64,000 bases of DNA from Nocardia aurantiaca. GTDB taxonomy: Bacteria; Actinomycetota; Actinomycetes; Mycobacteriales; Mycobacteriaceae. The stretch covers positions 186,001 to 250,000 of the forward strand of contig NZ_WMBB01000004.1 of the NCBI RefSeq assembly GCF_009708175.1, read 5' to 3'. Position numbers and translations under genes: made by a program. This document shows, one piece after another, positions 41,155 through 48,899 of this stretch. The stretch's first letter is position 1. Every line of letters starts with the position of its first letter. The notes under the pieces are model-generated. The model did not search any database and was not told the DNA's origin. It was given only the letters and a program-made list of their open reading frames with translations.

Positions 41155-41837
41155 CCGACCGCGCGGACGACGAGCTGATCGGCGTGCTCGTCGTCGACGA
41201 TCAGGAACTGGTGCGCGGCGGACTGCGCCGAATCCTGCGCCGCCGCGACGGTTTCCTGGTGAGCGAGTGCGCGGACGGGGACGAGGTGCCCGCGGCCGTC
41301 GCCGCGAACAAGCCGGACGTGGTGCTGATGGATCTGCGCATGAAGCGCATCGGCGGCATCGAGGCCACCCGCACCCTGCGGACCATCGTGGACACGCCCC
41401 CGGTACTGGTTCTCACCACCTTCGACGACGACCAGTTGCTGTCGGGCGCGCTGCGTGCGGGCGCGGCGGGATTCATTCTCAAAGACTCCCCCGCCGAGGA
41501 TCTGATCCGCGCGGTCCGCACGGTCGCGGCCGGCGGCTCCTGGCTGGATCCCACGGTCACTCCCCACGTCCTGACCACCTACCGCTCGGCCCGACCCACC
41601 CCCGCGACCAGCGGCAGTCGCCTGTCCGAGCTGACCGTTCGCGAGCTCGAGGTGCTCGAGCTCATCGGCCGCGGCCGCCTCAACGCTGAGATCGCGCACA
41701 CACTCGGTATCTCGGAGGTAACGGTGAAGAGCCACGTGGGACATATCTTCGGGAAGCTCGGGTTACGCGACCGTGCGGCGGCCATCGTCTTTGCGTTTGA
41801 CCACGGCGTAGTGGCACCGGGAGAATCCCCCCTCTAG
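41151..41837 (+). CDS. NarL/FixJ response regulator
   Basis: A 228-residue response regulator. The receiver phosphoacceptor Asp is in DVVLMDLRMK and the conserved Lys in FILKDSPAEDL; a LuxR-type HTH follows (LTVRELEVLELIGRGRLNAE, then GISEVTVKSHVGHIFGKLGL). The GTG start overlaps the kinase stop by four bases (GTGA), so it is the kinase's partner. The Ser/Thr kinase gene follows about 60 bases later in the same direction. Confidence 0.95.
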   Translation: MTDRADDELIGVLVVDDQELVRGGLRRILRRRDGFLVSECADGDEVPAAVAANKPDVVLMDLRMKRIGGIEATRTLRTIVDTPPVLVLTTFDDDQLLSGALRAGAAGFILKDSPAEDLIRAVRTVAAGGSWLDPTVTPHVLTTYRSARPTPATSGSRLSELTVRELEVLELIGRGRLNAEIAHTLGISEVTVKSHVGHIFGKLGLRDRAAAIVFAFDHGVVAPGESPL

Positions 41838-41894
41838 AGGGGTGGGTCGCGGGTCCTCGTCTGCTTCCCTCCCGAGAGTTGGAGGTTGGACGGG

Positions 41895-43709
41895 GTGGAT
41901 GCACCGCCATCGCGGGCCGGAAGCAGGTTCGGGCCGTACGAGTTGCGCTCGCTGCTGGGCAGGGGCGGCATGGGAGAGGTCTACGAGGCCTACGACACCT
42001 CCAAGGATCGGGTCGTCGCGCTCAAGCTGCTACCCGAGGAACTCGCGAAAGATCCCGCGTACCAGGAACGTTTCCGCCGGGAGTCGCAGGCGGCGGCACG
42101 GCTGGCCGAACCGCACATCATCCCCATCCACGACTGGGGCGAGATCGACGGCGTGCTCTACATCGACATGCGGCTGGTGCGCGGGCGCGATCTGCGCTCG
42201 CTGCTGGACGACTTCGGGCCGCTGCCGCCGCTGCGGGTCATCGGGATCATCGAGCAGATCGCGGCGGCGCTGGACGCGGCGCACTACTCGGGTCTGGTGC
42301 ACCGGGACGTCAAACCCGCCAACATCCTTGTGACTGATGCAGATTTCGCATATCTCGCGGATTTCGGCATCGCGCGCGCCGAGGGCGATTCGACCATCAC
42401 CATGACCGGCACCGCCGTCGGTTCCTACGCCTATATGGCCCCGGAACGCTTCGACGCGGGCCCGGTCTCCGGGCGCGCCGACATCTACTCGCTGGGCTGC
42501 GTGCTGCACGAGTGCCTCACCGGCGACAAGCCGTTCCCGGCGCACAACATGAGCGTGCTGATCCGCGCCCACCTGTCCGAGCCGCCACCGCTGACGAGCA
42601 TGCTGCACGCCGGGATTCCGCCCGCGCTGGATGCCGTGGTGGCCAAGGCCCTGGCCAAGGATCCGAACGCCCGGTTCTTCACCGCGGGCGAATTCGCCCG
42701 CGCCGCACGCTCGGCGCTGGCCGGCGGGCAGCCGATCCCCGCGCCCGCCGAGCCGCCCCGGCCCGGCCGGACCGTGCCGCCGGGTCCGCCGGTGGGCGCG
42801 CCGCCGACCACCGTCATGCCGACCGGTACGCCCGCCGGGCCGCCGACCACCGTCATGCCGGGCGGGACACCCGTCGCAGGCCAGCCGACCGGCCGGAACT
42901 CCGATCCGACTGTGCGACAACCGAATCCCGGCCGCGGATCCAGCACCAGCTCGATCCCGGCCTACATCACCGGCTCCTTTCCGGCCGCCGAGGAACCCTC
43001 GCCCACCGGCGATCTGCCGGTCATCCTGCCCTCGGATCCGACACGGGTGCGGGTCAGCGATTTCCACTACACCCCGCTGCCGCCCGACGCGCAGCAGCGG
43101 GCGGCGTGGGGCCACGCGCAGGCGCAGCAGCGGGACTTCCCGTACGCGCCCGCACCCGATCCCTCGCTGTATCCGACCGCGGATCACCCCATCGTGCAAT
43201 CGCCGCCCCGAGAGCCCGGGAAGCGGCGGAAGGGCAAATCGGTGGCGGTGCCCATCACCCTCGGCGTGCTGGCGGTTGCGGTGGCGGCGATCGCCGGTGC
43301 GGTGGGCTGGCAAGTCCTGGACCATTCCGGTAACGAAGCACCCATCACGACGGCAGCACAGGGTCTTCCGGGCACCACCGCACCGCGCTCGCAGCAGGCG
43401 GGCCCGACCGTGACGACCACGGCTCCCACCACCGTGCAACTGCCGGCCGGATCGACGTCGTGTCCACCGGTGTATGCGGCGCTCGGCGGCTACGGCAATT
43501 CCGCGATCGGAAACTCGGTCACGACTTGCCCTTTCGCGGAAGAGGTTCGCCGAGCCTATGCCGACGCGGCTTCTTCTCGGCCGGGATCGGCAGTTAGTGT
43601 GGTGGCAGTGAGTCCGGTGACCGGCCGGTCTTACACGATGAACTGTACGGCCGCAGGCAAATTGGTGACCTGCGTCGGCGGTGAGAACGCGGTGGTGTAT
43701 GTCTATTGA
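41895..43709 (+). CDS. Receptor-type Ser/Thr protein kinase with extracytoplasmic domain
   Basis: A 604-residue kinase. Catalytic domain about 10-270: GRGGMGEVYEAYD glycine loop, VALKLLPEEL lysine, HRDVKPANIL, DFGIA and SYAYMAPERFD. Then a Pro/Thr-rich linker with repeats of PPTTVMP, a single TM (VAVPITLGVLAVAVAAIAGA, about 445-470) and an extracellular domain of about 120 residues with four Cys (CPPVYAALGGYGNSAIGNSV and CTAAGKLVTCVGG). It is PknF/PknH-like in layout. The GTG is preferred over the earlier TTG because GGAGG is spaced correctly. It overlaps the next lipoprotein gene by 11 bases. Confidence 0.93.
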   Translation: MDAPPSRAGSRFGPYELRSLLGRGGMGEVYEAYDTSKDRVVALKLLPEELAKDPAYQERFRRESQAAARLAEPHIIPIHDWGEIDGVLYIDMRLVRGRDLRSLLDDFGPLPPLRVIGIIEQIAAALDAAHYSGLVHRDVKPANILVTDADFAYLADFGIARAEGDSTITMTGTAVGSYAYMAPERFDAGPVSGRADIYSLGCVLHECLTGDKPFPAHNMSVLIRAHLSEPPPLTSMLHAGIPPALDAVVAKALAKDPNARFFTAGEFARAARSALAGGQPIPAPAEPPRPGRTVPPGPPVGAPPTTVMPTGTPAGPPTTVMPGGTPVAGQPTGRNSDPTVRQPNPGRGSSTSSIPAYITGSFPAAEEPSPTGDLPVILPSDPTRVRVSDFHYTPLPPDAQQRAAWGHAQAQQRDFPYAPAPDPSLYPTADHPIVQSPPREPGKRRKGKSVAVPITLGVLAVAVAAIAGAVGWQVLDHSGNEAPITTAAQGLPGTTAPRSQQAGPTVTTTAPTTVQLPAGSTSCPPVYAALGGYGNSAIGNSVTTCPFAEEVRRAYADAASSRPGSAVSVVAVSPVTGRSYTMNCTAAGKLVTCVGGENAVVYVY

Positions 43710-44652
43710 TTCGATTCCAGCCTGTCGCAAGGGTTTTGTGCGCGGGCTGGCCCTGGCGGCTGTCCTGGCCGTTTCCGCCTGTAGCACGAATCTTGGTGCG
43801 GCGCACCGTTCTTCGTCGCACGCGGATGACATCAAGCCGGTCGGCGACAGCACGACCTTGGCGGCCCCGAATCTGATGGCACCTGATTTGCCCGAATTAT
43901 TCGGTCTCCCGAAAACCGTCGCATTCGCAGCGGATTTCACCGATCTGAAGGCCACCCTCGACGGCCGCGTCGGAGTGGCGGTCATGCCCGTGGGCGGCGG
44001 CGACATGACCCTGCTGGGCGACTGGACCACCGGCATCGCCTGGTCCACCATCAAGGTGCCACTGGCGCTCGCCGCGCTGCGCCACGATCCGGACGGCATG
44101 CGCGACACCGCCGAGGCCGCCATCACCTTCTCCGACAACGATGCGGCACAGACCCTCTGGACCTCCCTGGGCACCGGCAGCCAGGCCGCCGACGCCGTCG
44201 AGGCGATCCTGCGCGAGGCGGGCGATGCCACCACCGACGTCGCCGCGCGCCACACCAAGCTGGCCGCGCTCGAGTCCGATGATCTGCTCGCCTTCGGCGC
44301 GACCGACTGGTCGCTGTCCGACCAGGTGCACTTCGCCTCCCGGCTGCCCTGCCTGCCGCGCGCCAATTCCGTTGTCTCGCTCATGAGTGAGATCACCCCC
44401 AGCCAGAGCTGGGGCCTGGGCCGGCTGATCGGCGCGGAGTTCAAGGGCGGCTGGGGTCCCGACGACGACACCGGCAAGTACACCGTCCGCCAATTCGGAC
44501 TGGTCCCGACGCTGAACGGTCCGGTGGCGGTGGCGCTGGCGGCCGAACCCGCCTCCGGCAGCTTCGACGACGCCACCGACATGATGGACAAGCTCGCACT
44601 GCTGGTCGGCGACCATCTGCCCGACCTCCGTGGCGGACTCTGCTCCCGGTAG
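43699..44652 (+). CDS. Beta-lactamase-fold serine hydrolase lipoprotein A
   Basis: A 317-residue lipoprotein with a lipobox (LAVSACS) and a penicillin-binding/beta-lactamase-like domain: STIK (S-x-x-K) in WSTIKVPLALAAL, SDN in FSDNDAAQ and a KGG-type motif, FKGGWGPD. That is the three-motif layout of class A enzymes, but overall the family is a distinct actinobacterial one; activity is not assigned. It overlaps the Ser/Thr kinase gene, so the two should be expressed together. A close paralogue follows, 196 bases downstream. Confidence 0.85.
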   Translation: MSIDSIPACRKGFVRGLALAAVLAVSACSTNLGAAHRSSSHADDIKPVGDSTTLAAPNLMAPDLPELFGLPKTVAFAADFTDLKATLDGRVGVAVMPVGGGDMTLLGDWTTGIAWSTIKVPLALAALRHDPDGMRDTAEAAITFSDNDAAQTLWTSLGTGSQAADAVEAILREAGDATTDVAARHTKLAALESDDLLAFGATDWSLSDQVHFASRLPCLPRANSVVSLMSEITPSQSWGLGRLIGAEFKGGWGPDDDTGKYTVRQFGLVPTLNGPVAVALAAEPASGSFDDATDMMDKLALLVGDHLPDLRGGLCSR

Positions 44653-44848
44653 CACAATCGGCGTGCGCCCGGATCGAAATCCCCGGCGTGCACCCCGAAT
44701 CGGGCAAGATGTGTCGAAAAATCGCCATACCCACCGCATTTGACCCCGTCCGTCCCGACCCACAACAATCCTTGCGATTGACGGGTTCGGGCCGTGTCCG
44801 CTAGGAACAGGGAACGCGCCGGACACCGGGGCAGATGGAGGTTACGGG

Positions 44849-45802
44849 GTGCACGCACCGTATACGCGGACCGCTGACCAGCGCGACGCACTGGACAGCA
44901 CTCGCGATGCGGGTCACGGATCCCGTTGGCGCGGACGGCGGCTCGCGCGAGGATGCGGCGCGCTGGCGGTGCTGGCCGGGACGCTGACGGCGTGCAGCAG
45001 CCAGCCGGTGCTGGTCCCGGACAAGACCACGGTGGCCGCGGCCGCGCCGAGCAACACCATCCCCACCACCGTCTTGGCGCTGCCCGGCACGCTGGCCTGG
45101 GATTTCGTCAACGACCTGAAGCCGACGCTGGCGGGCAGGGCCGGGCTGGCCGTGATGCCGGTGGGCTCCGACCACGTGCTGACACTGGGTGATTGGAGCA
45201 CCGGTCCCGGCTGGTCGACCATGAAGGTCCCGCTGACACTGGCGGCGCTACGCAAGAGTTCGAGCAATCAGGTGGCGGCCGTCAATGCCATCGAGTATTC
45301 CGACAACTCCGCCGCGGACACCCTCTGGCAGTCACTGGGCGCCCCCGAGGTCGCGGCGCAGACCGTGCAGGACGTGCTCCGCGAGGGCGGCGACGCCGAG
45401 ACCACGGTGCCGGCCACCCGGGCCCGCGCCGACTACTCCGCCTTCGGCCAAGCCGAATGGTCGCTGGTGAACCAGCTCAAGTTCGCCGCCAAACTGCCCT
45501 GCCTGCCCCAATCCGATGTCGTCACCTCACTGATGGGCAAGATCAGCTCCAGCCAGCGCTGGGGACTCGGCGATCTGGAGGGCGCAGTCTTCAAGGGCGG
45601 CTGGGGTCCCGACCCCAGCGGCAACTACCTGGTCCGGCAATTCGGACTGATCCCCGTCGACGGCGGCCAGCTCGCCGTCGCGATTGCCACCCAGCCCAAT
45701 TCCGGGTCCTTCGACGACGGCACCGTCATCCTCACCAAAATCGCCACCCTGATCGACAAGCACCTTGACGAACTCGAGGGCGGCAGCTGCCCCGCCGGAT
45801 AG
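44849..45802 (+). CDS. Beta-lactamase-fold serine hydrolase lipoprotein B
   Basis: A 317-residue paralogue of the preceding gene, with long shared stretches (VMPVG, SLMxxI-S-SQ-WGLG, FKGGWGPD and VRQFGLIP). Lipobox LTACSS; motifs STMK in WSTMKVPLTLAAL, SDN in YSDNSAAD and KGG. The GTG start is preceded by GGAGG. It arose by tandem duplication; the two proteins differ most in the linker after the lipobox. Followed by a clear terminator that ends the module. Confidence 0.85.
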   Translation: MHAPYTRTADQRDALDSTRDAGHGSRWRGRRLARGCGALAVLAGTLTACSSQPVLVPDKTTVAAAAPSNTIPTTVLALPGTLAWDFVNDLKPTLAGRAGLAVMPVGSDHVLTLGDWSTGPGWSTMKVPLTLAALRKSSSNQVAAVNAIEYSDNSAADTLWQSLGAPEVAAQTVQDVLREGGDAETTVPATRARADYSAFGQAEWSLVNQLKFAAKLPCLPQSDVVTSLMGKISSSQRWGLGDLEGAVFKGGWGPDPSGNYLVRQFGLIPVDGGQLAVAIATQPNSGSFDDGTVILTKIATLIDKHLDELEGGSCPAG

Positions 45803-45805
45803 CGC

Positions 45806-45835
45806 CGCCCCCGTAACCCGCAGTTCACGGGGGCG
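45806..45835 (+). terminator. Terminator after the kinase-lipoprotein module
   Basis: Stem CGCCCCCGT with ACGGGGGCG, 12-base loop, starting just past the stop of the second lipoprotein gene. Confidence 0.8.
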
Positions 45836-45873
45836 GGGACCACGGGCGGCCGATCTCAGGGCAAGATGGGGTC

Positions 45874-46905
45874 ATGCGCATCGGAGTCTTGACCGGAGGC
45901 GGAGACTGCCCAGGCCTGAACGCCGTGATCCGTGCCGTCGTTCGTACCGCGAACGGACGCTGGGGGGATGCGATCGTGGGCTTCCAGGACGGCTGGCGCG
46001 GCCTACTCGAGGATCGCAAGATTCAGATCCTCAACGATGACCGCACCGATCGACTACTCACCAAGGGCGGCACCATTCTCGGCACCGCGCGCACCAATCC
46101 GGATGTGCTGCGCACGGGACTCGGCCGGATCAAGCAGACCCTCGACGACAACGGCATCGACGCGCTCATCCCGATCGGCGGCGAGGGCACTCTCACCGCC
46201 GCCTCCTGGCTGGCCGACGAGGGCGTGCCCGTGGTGGGCGTACCCAAGACCATCGACAATGACATCGACTGCACCGACACCACCTTCGGCCACGACACGG
46301 CCGTCTCCATTGCCACCGAGGCCATCGACCGGATCCACACCACCGCCGAATCCCACCAGCGCGTCATGCTGGTCGAGGTGATGGGACGGCACGCGGGCTG
46401 GATCGCCACCAACTCCGGCATGGCCTCCGGCGCGCATTTGACGCTGGTACCCGAGGTGCCGTTCGACGTGGACGAGGTCTGCGCCATGGTGAAACGCCGC
46501 TTCCAGCGCGGGGATTCGCACTTCATCTGCGTGGTGGCCGAGGGCGCGCACCCCGACCCCGAGTCCATGACCCTGCGCGACGGCGGCGTGGACGAATTCG
46601 GGCACGTGCGTTTCACCGGTGTGGCGCAGCAACTGGCGCCGGAGATCGAGCGGCGCATCGGCAAGGAGGTCCGAGTGACGGTGCTCGGGCACGTGCAGCG
46701 CGGCGGAACTCCGACCGCCTATGACCGCGTGCTCGCAACGCGTTTCGGCGTACACGCCGCGGAAGCCGTGCACGCCGGACAATTCGGGCAAATGGTGGCG
46801 CTGCGCGGGACCGAGGTGGAACTCGTGCCGCTGTCGGAGGCCACCAAGCAGCTCAAGCTGGTGCCGCAGGACCGGTACCGCGAGGCGGCCGCCTTCTTCG
46901 GCTGA
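45874..46905 (+). CDS. pfkA: 6-phosphofructokinase
   Basis: A 343-residue PfkA of the actinobacterial type. The ATP site is [20 protein letters not shown], with GGEGTL; fructose-6-phosphate and catalytic motifs are [16 protein letters not shown] and MGRHAGWIA. The Gly after GGE suggests ATP rather than pyrophosphate use. In M. tuberculosis pfkA also lies between gatB and gatA. ATG start [10 protein letters not shown]. Followed by its own terminator. Confidence 0.95.
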   Translation: MRIGVLTGGGDCPGLNAVIRAVVRTANGRWGDAIVGFQDGWRGLLEDRKIQILNDDRTDRLLTKGGTILGTARTNPDVLRTGLGRIKQTLDDNGIDALIPIGGEGTLTAASWLADEGVPVVGVPKTIDNDIDCTDTTFGHDTAVSIATEAIDRIHTTAESHQRVMLVEVMGRHAGWIATNSGMASGAHLTLVPEVPFDVDEVCAMVKRRFQRGDSHFICVVAEGAHPDPESMTLRDGGVDEFGHVRFTGVAQQLAPEIERRIGKEVRVTVLGHVQRGGTPTAYDRVLATRFGVHAAEAVHAGQFGQMVALRGTEVELVPLSEATKQLKLVPQDRYREAAAFFG

Positions 46906-46943
46906 GCCCGAACACCTCGCCGAACCGAATCACACAGCCGCGT

Positions 46944-46975
46944 ACGGCCCTCACACCTGTCGGTGCGAGGGCCGT
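46944..46975 (+). terminator. Terminator after pfkA
   Basis: ACGGCCCTC-A-CACC pairs with GGTG-C-GAGGGCCGT around TGTC; it lies 38 bases past the stop. Confidence 0.85.
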
Positions 46976-47068
46976 TCCATGTAGTGGGAACCCGGATCAA
47001 CCGCACCGCCCGACCCCGTCGCGGATGCGCGGGATCGACCTCGATGCCGAACTCGATCGAGGTGCCGA

Positions 47069-47217
47069 GCTCACATCGCGGCACCGGTCTCAGCCGCGAC
47101 GCTGAGCTCGGTCGCCGCACCGGCCTCGGCCACGGTTCTCGGGCTCAGCCGCGGCACTCGGCTCCGTCGCGGCGCTAGGGTTCGGTCGCGGCGCCAGAGC
47201 TCAGTCGCGGTGCTGCG
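47069..47217. repeat. Eight degenerate 18-19 bp tandem repeats (MIRU/VNTR-like)
   Basis: Eight consecutive units of 18-19 bases resembling GCTCGGTCGCGGCACCGG: GCTCACATCGCGGCACCGG, TCTCAGCCGCGACGCTGA, GCTCGGTCGCCGCACCGG, CCTCGGCCACGGTTCTCGG, GCTCAGCCGCGGCACTCG, GCTCCGTCGCGGCGCTAGG, GTTCGGTCGCGGCGCCAGA and GCTCAGTCGCGGTGCTGCG. The array runs into the last codons of the CGNR gene on the minus strand. Similar short arrays are used as variable-number markers in Mycobacterium and Nocardia. Confidence 0.7.
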
Positions 47218-47779
47218 CGTAGTGGCGCGCGGCGCGGGCGCGATTTCCGCACGCCACCGAGCACCATTCCTGCCGCGGATGGGATTTCAGGAAGTACCGC
47301 ACGCAGCGCGGGGCCGGACAGACGCGAATCTGGGCGGCCTCCGGGCCCGAGAAGAACTCGATGGTGGCGTCGGCCAGCCCGGCCATGACGGTGCTCACAT
47401 CGTCCGAGGTCAGCAGCCGGTGCTCGGCATGGGGACCGGCGTCGTCCCAATTCAGCAGTCGCAGTGTAGGGGCAGCCGCGCCATTGATGGCGGCCAGCGC
47501 CTGCGGGAACGCCGGCAGCACCGTGGCGTCGGCGGAGCTGGGCGGTTGGGGCGCAACGTATTCCGCGAACAGCGCGCGCACGTTCTGCCGCAGGTCCACC
47601 AGGGCCACGCGCTCGTCCTCGGTGGGCAGATATGCCTCGAGGTCCAGGTACATACCCACGTTCGTGGCATGGGCGACCAACCACTCCCGGGTGGATTCGC
47701 GCGTGCTGAAGGCGTCCGTCAGGCCACGGCTGGTGGCTCGGATGGTGTTCGCCAGTAGGAGTGCCAAAGGATCTGCCAT
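47201..47779 (-). CDS. CGNR zinc-finger / ABATE-domain regulator
   Basis: A 192-residue protein with the C-terminal CGNR zinc finger (CPAPRCVRYFLKSHPRQEWC, then SVACGNRARAARHY) and an N-terminal ABATE-type ligand-binding part (LANTIRATSRGLTDAFSTRE). Predicted DNA-binding regulators of this type sit next to enzymes they control. It is divergent from the AhpD-like gene, with TTCTAACG repeats between, so it probably regulates that gene and itself. The last two codons fall in the tandem repeat. Confidence 0.9.
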   Translation of the reverse strand: MADPLALLLANTIRATSRGLTDAFSTRESTREWLVAHATNVGMYLDLEAYLPTEDERVALVDLRQNVRALFAEYVAPQPPSSADATVLPAFPQALAAINGAAAPTLRLLNWDDAGPHAEHRLLTSDDVSTVMAGLADATIEFFSGPEAAQIRVCPAPRCVRYFLKSHPRQEWCSVACGNRARAARHYAQHRD

Positions 47780-47786
47780 GCCTCAA

Positions 47787-47853
47787 TTCTAACGGGTATT
47801 GCACTTGGGATCCATGATGTTCTAACGTGTGAACACACGATCTTCCGTTAGAA
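47787..47853. promoter_or_regulatory. Repeated TTCTAACG operator between CGNR and AhpD-like genes
   Basis: TTCTAACGG at 47787-47795, TTCTAACG at 47820-47827 and inverted CGTTAGAA at 47846-47853, with a CGTGTG-AA-CACACG inverted repeat at 47826-47839. Their symmetric placement across the divergent gap suggests the CGNR operator. Confidence 0.55.
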
Positions 47854-47865
47854 AATGAGGACACC

Positions 47866-48360
47866 ATGATCACTCCGATCGACAACGCTCCCCTGCTGGA
47901 CGAGGTCCGCAAGCGGATGGGCCGGGTGCCGAACATGACCAAGGTGATGGCCAACGCGCCCGTCGTATTGGAGGGTTACCTCGGGCTGTCCGGCGCGCTG
48001 AAGAAGGGCACGCTGCCCGTCCCGACCTCCGAGCGCATCGCGCTCACCGTCGGCGCGGCCAATGACTGCGGATATTGCGTCGCGGCACACACCTTCACCG
48101 GCAAGCGGGTGGCCAAGCTGAGCGACGCCGAGGTCGAGGCCGCCCAGCAGGGCACATCCGCGGATCCGAAAGAGGCCGCGGCCGTTGCCTTCGCGCGTGA
48201 ATTGACCGAGAGCCGAGGCAAGGCCGATCCGGCCGCCGCGCTGGCCGCCGGGTGGACGCAGGAGCAGGTGCTCGAAATCGTCGCACTGGTCGCGCTACAG
48301 ACCCTGACCAACTACGTCAACAAGGTCGGCGAGACCGAAAACGATTGGCCCGCCGCGTAA
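47866..48360 (+). CDS. AhpD-like carboxymuconolactone decarboxylase family protein
   Basis: A 164-residue all-helical AhpD/CMD-fold protein with a redox CxxC and downstream His: ANDCGYCVAAHTFTG, the usual peroxidase pattern. It may act as a thiol peroxidase or alkylhydroperoxidase; the partner is unknown. GAGGA precedes the ATG. Paired with the divergent CGNR regulator. Confidence 0.88.
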   Translation: MITPIDNAPLLDEVRKRMGRVPNMTKVMANAPVVLEGYLGLSGALKKGTLPVPTSERIALTVGAANDCGYCVAAHTFTGKRVAKLSDAEVEAAQQGTSADPKEAAAVAFARELTESRGKADPAAALAAGWTQEQVLEIVALVALQTLTNYVNKVGETENDWPAA

Positions 48361-48426
48361 TCTGTCCCATTCCTGGCGCGCTCGGCCCCTTCGGGGCCAC
48401 CGCGCGGATCCCTAAGGTCGGAAATC

Positions 48427-48648
48427 ATGAACGCCGTCAAGATCACCAGCCTCGCCGACGCGCAGGTGCTGCGCAGCCTGCTCCACAACGGCATCGTCAT
48501 CCGCGCGGTAGCGCTGGCCCTGGCCACCATCGTGCTGCTCGCCATCCACCACCCGACCTGGGTGCCCTACTCGGTCAGCGTCTACGCCATCTGGAACGCC
48601 GCCGCGGTCACGCTCAACTCCGCCCGCGCCGCCGCCCGCGCGGCCTGA
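48427..48648 (+). CDS. Small membrane protein, 73 residues
   Basis: Starts MNAVKITSLADAQVLRSLLH with AAGGTCGG before the ATG. One clear hydrophobic segment (IRAVALALATIVLLAIHH) and a second weaker one (VPYSVSVYAIWNAAAVTL) make it a likely two-helix membrane protein. No family is recognised. It follows the AhpD-like gene by 66 bases and may share its transcript. Confidence 0.6.
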   Translation: MNAVKITSLADAQVLRSLLHNGIVIRAVALALATIVLLAIHHPTWVPYSVSVYAIWNAAAVTLNSARAAARAA

Positions 48649-48680
48649 ACCCCTGCCGCCGGACTCCGCCGGGCCGAGGT

Positions 48681-48899
48681 TCAGTAGTCGAACGCCCCGG
48701 CGGCCGGCGCGGCGGTGAAAGGACCCCGGTCCACCGGCGGGAAGATCAACGCCGGTCGGCCGGAGTTCTTACTGTCCCGGACTCGGACACCGGCGGAAAG
48801 GCGACTTCCACGCGCTCCTTCGCACCGGTGCCGCGGGCGCTCTTGAACCACCGGACGCCGGATGGTCCCGGGCCGCCGCGCCACCGCTCGACCCCGCAC
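48681..48899 (-). pseudogene. DUF397 gene remnant, frameshifted
   Basis: One minus-strand frame gives RWFKSARGTGAKERVEVAF and a neighbouring frame gives VRVRDSKNSGRPALIFPPVD up to a stop, together the DUF397 pattern of WFKS, VEVA, RDSK and ALIF. No single frame holds both halves, so the gene is broken or the sequence has an indel near 48785-48795. The Cys of the usual NCVEVA motif is Arg. No Scr1-type regulator is adjacent, unlike the intact pair at 18.8-19.9 kb. Confidence 0.7.

Noticed and set aside
42030..44891. A 2.9-kb minus-strand open frame
   Set aside because: It runs antisense to the receptor kinase and lipoprotein genes, whose motifs and overlaps are clear on the plus strand.
47069..47217. 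Tandem array considered as CRISPR
   Set aside because: The units are contiguous with no unique spacers and are too short and degenerate.
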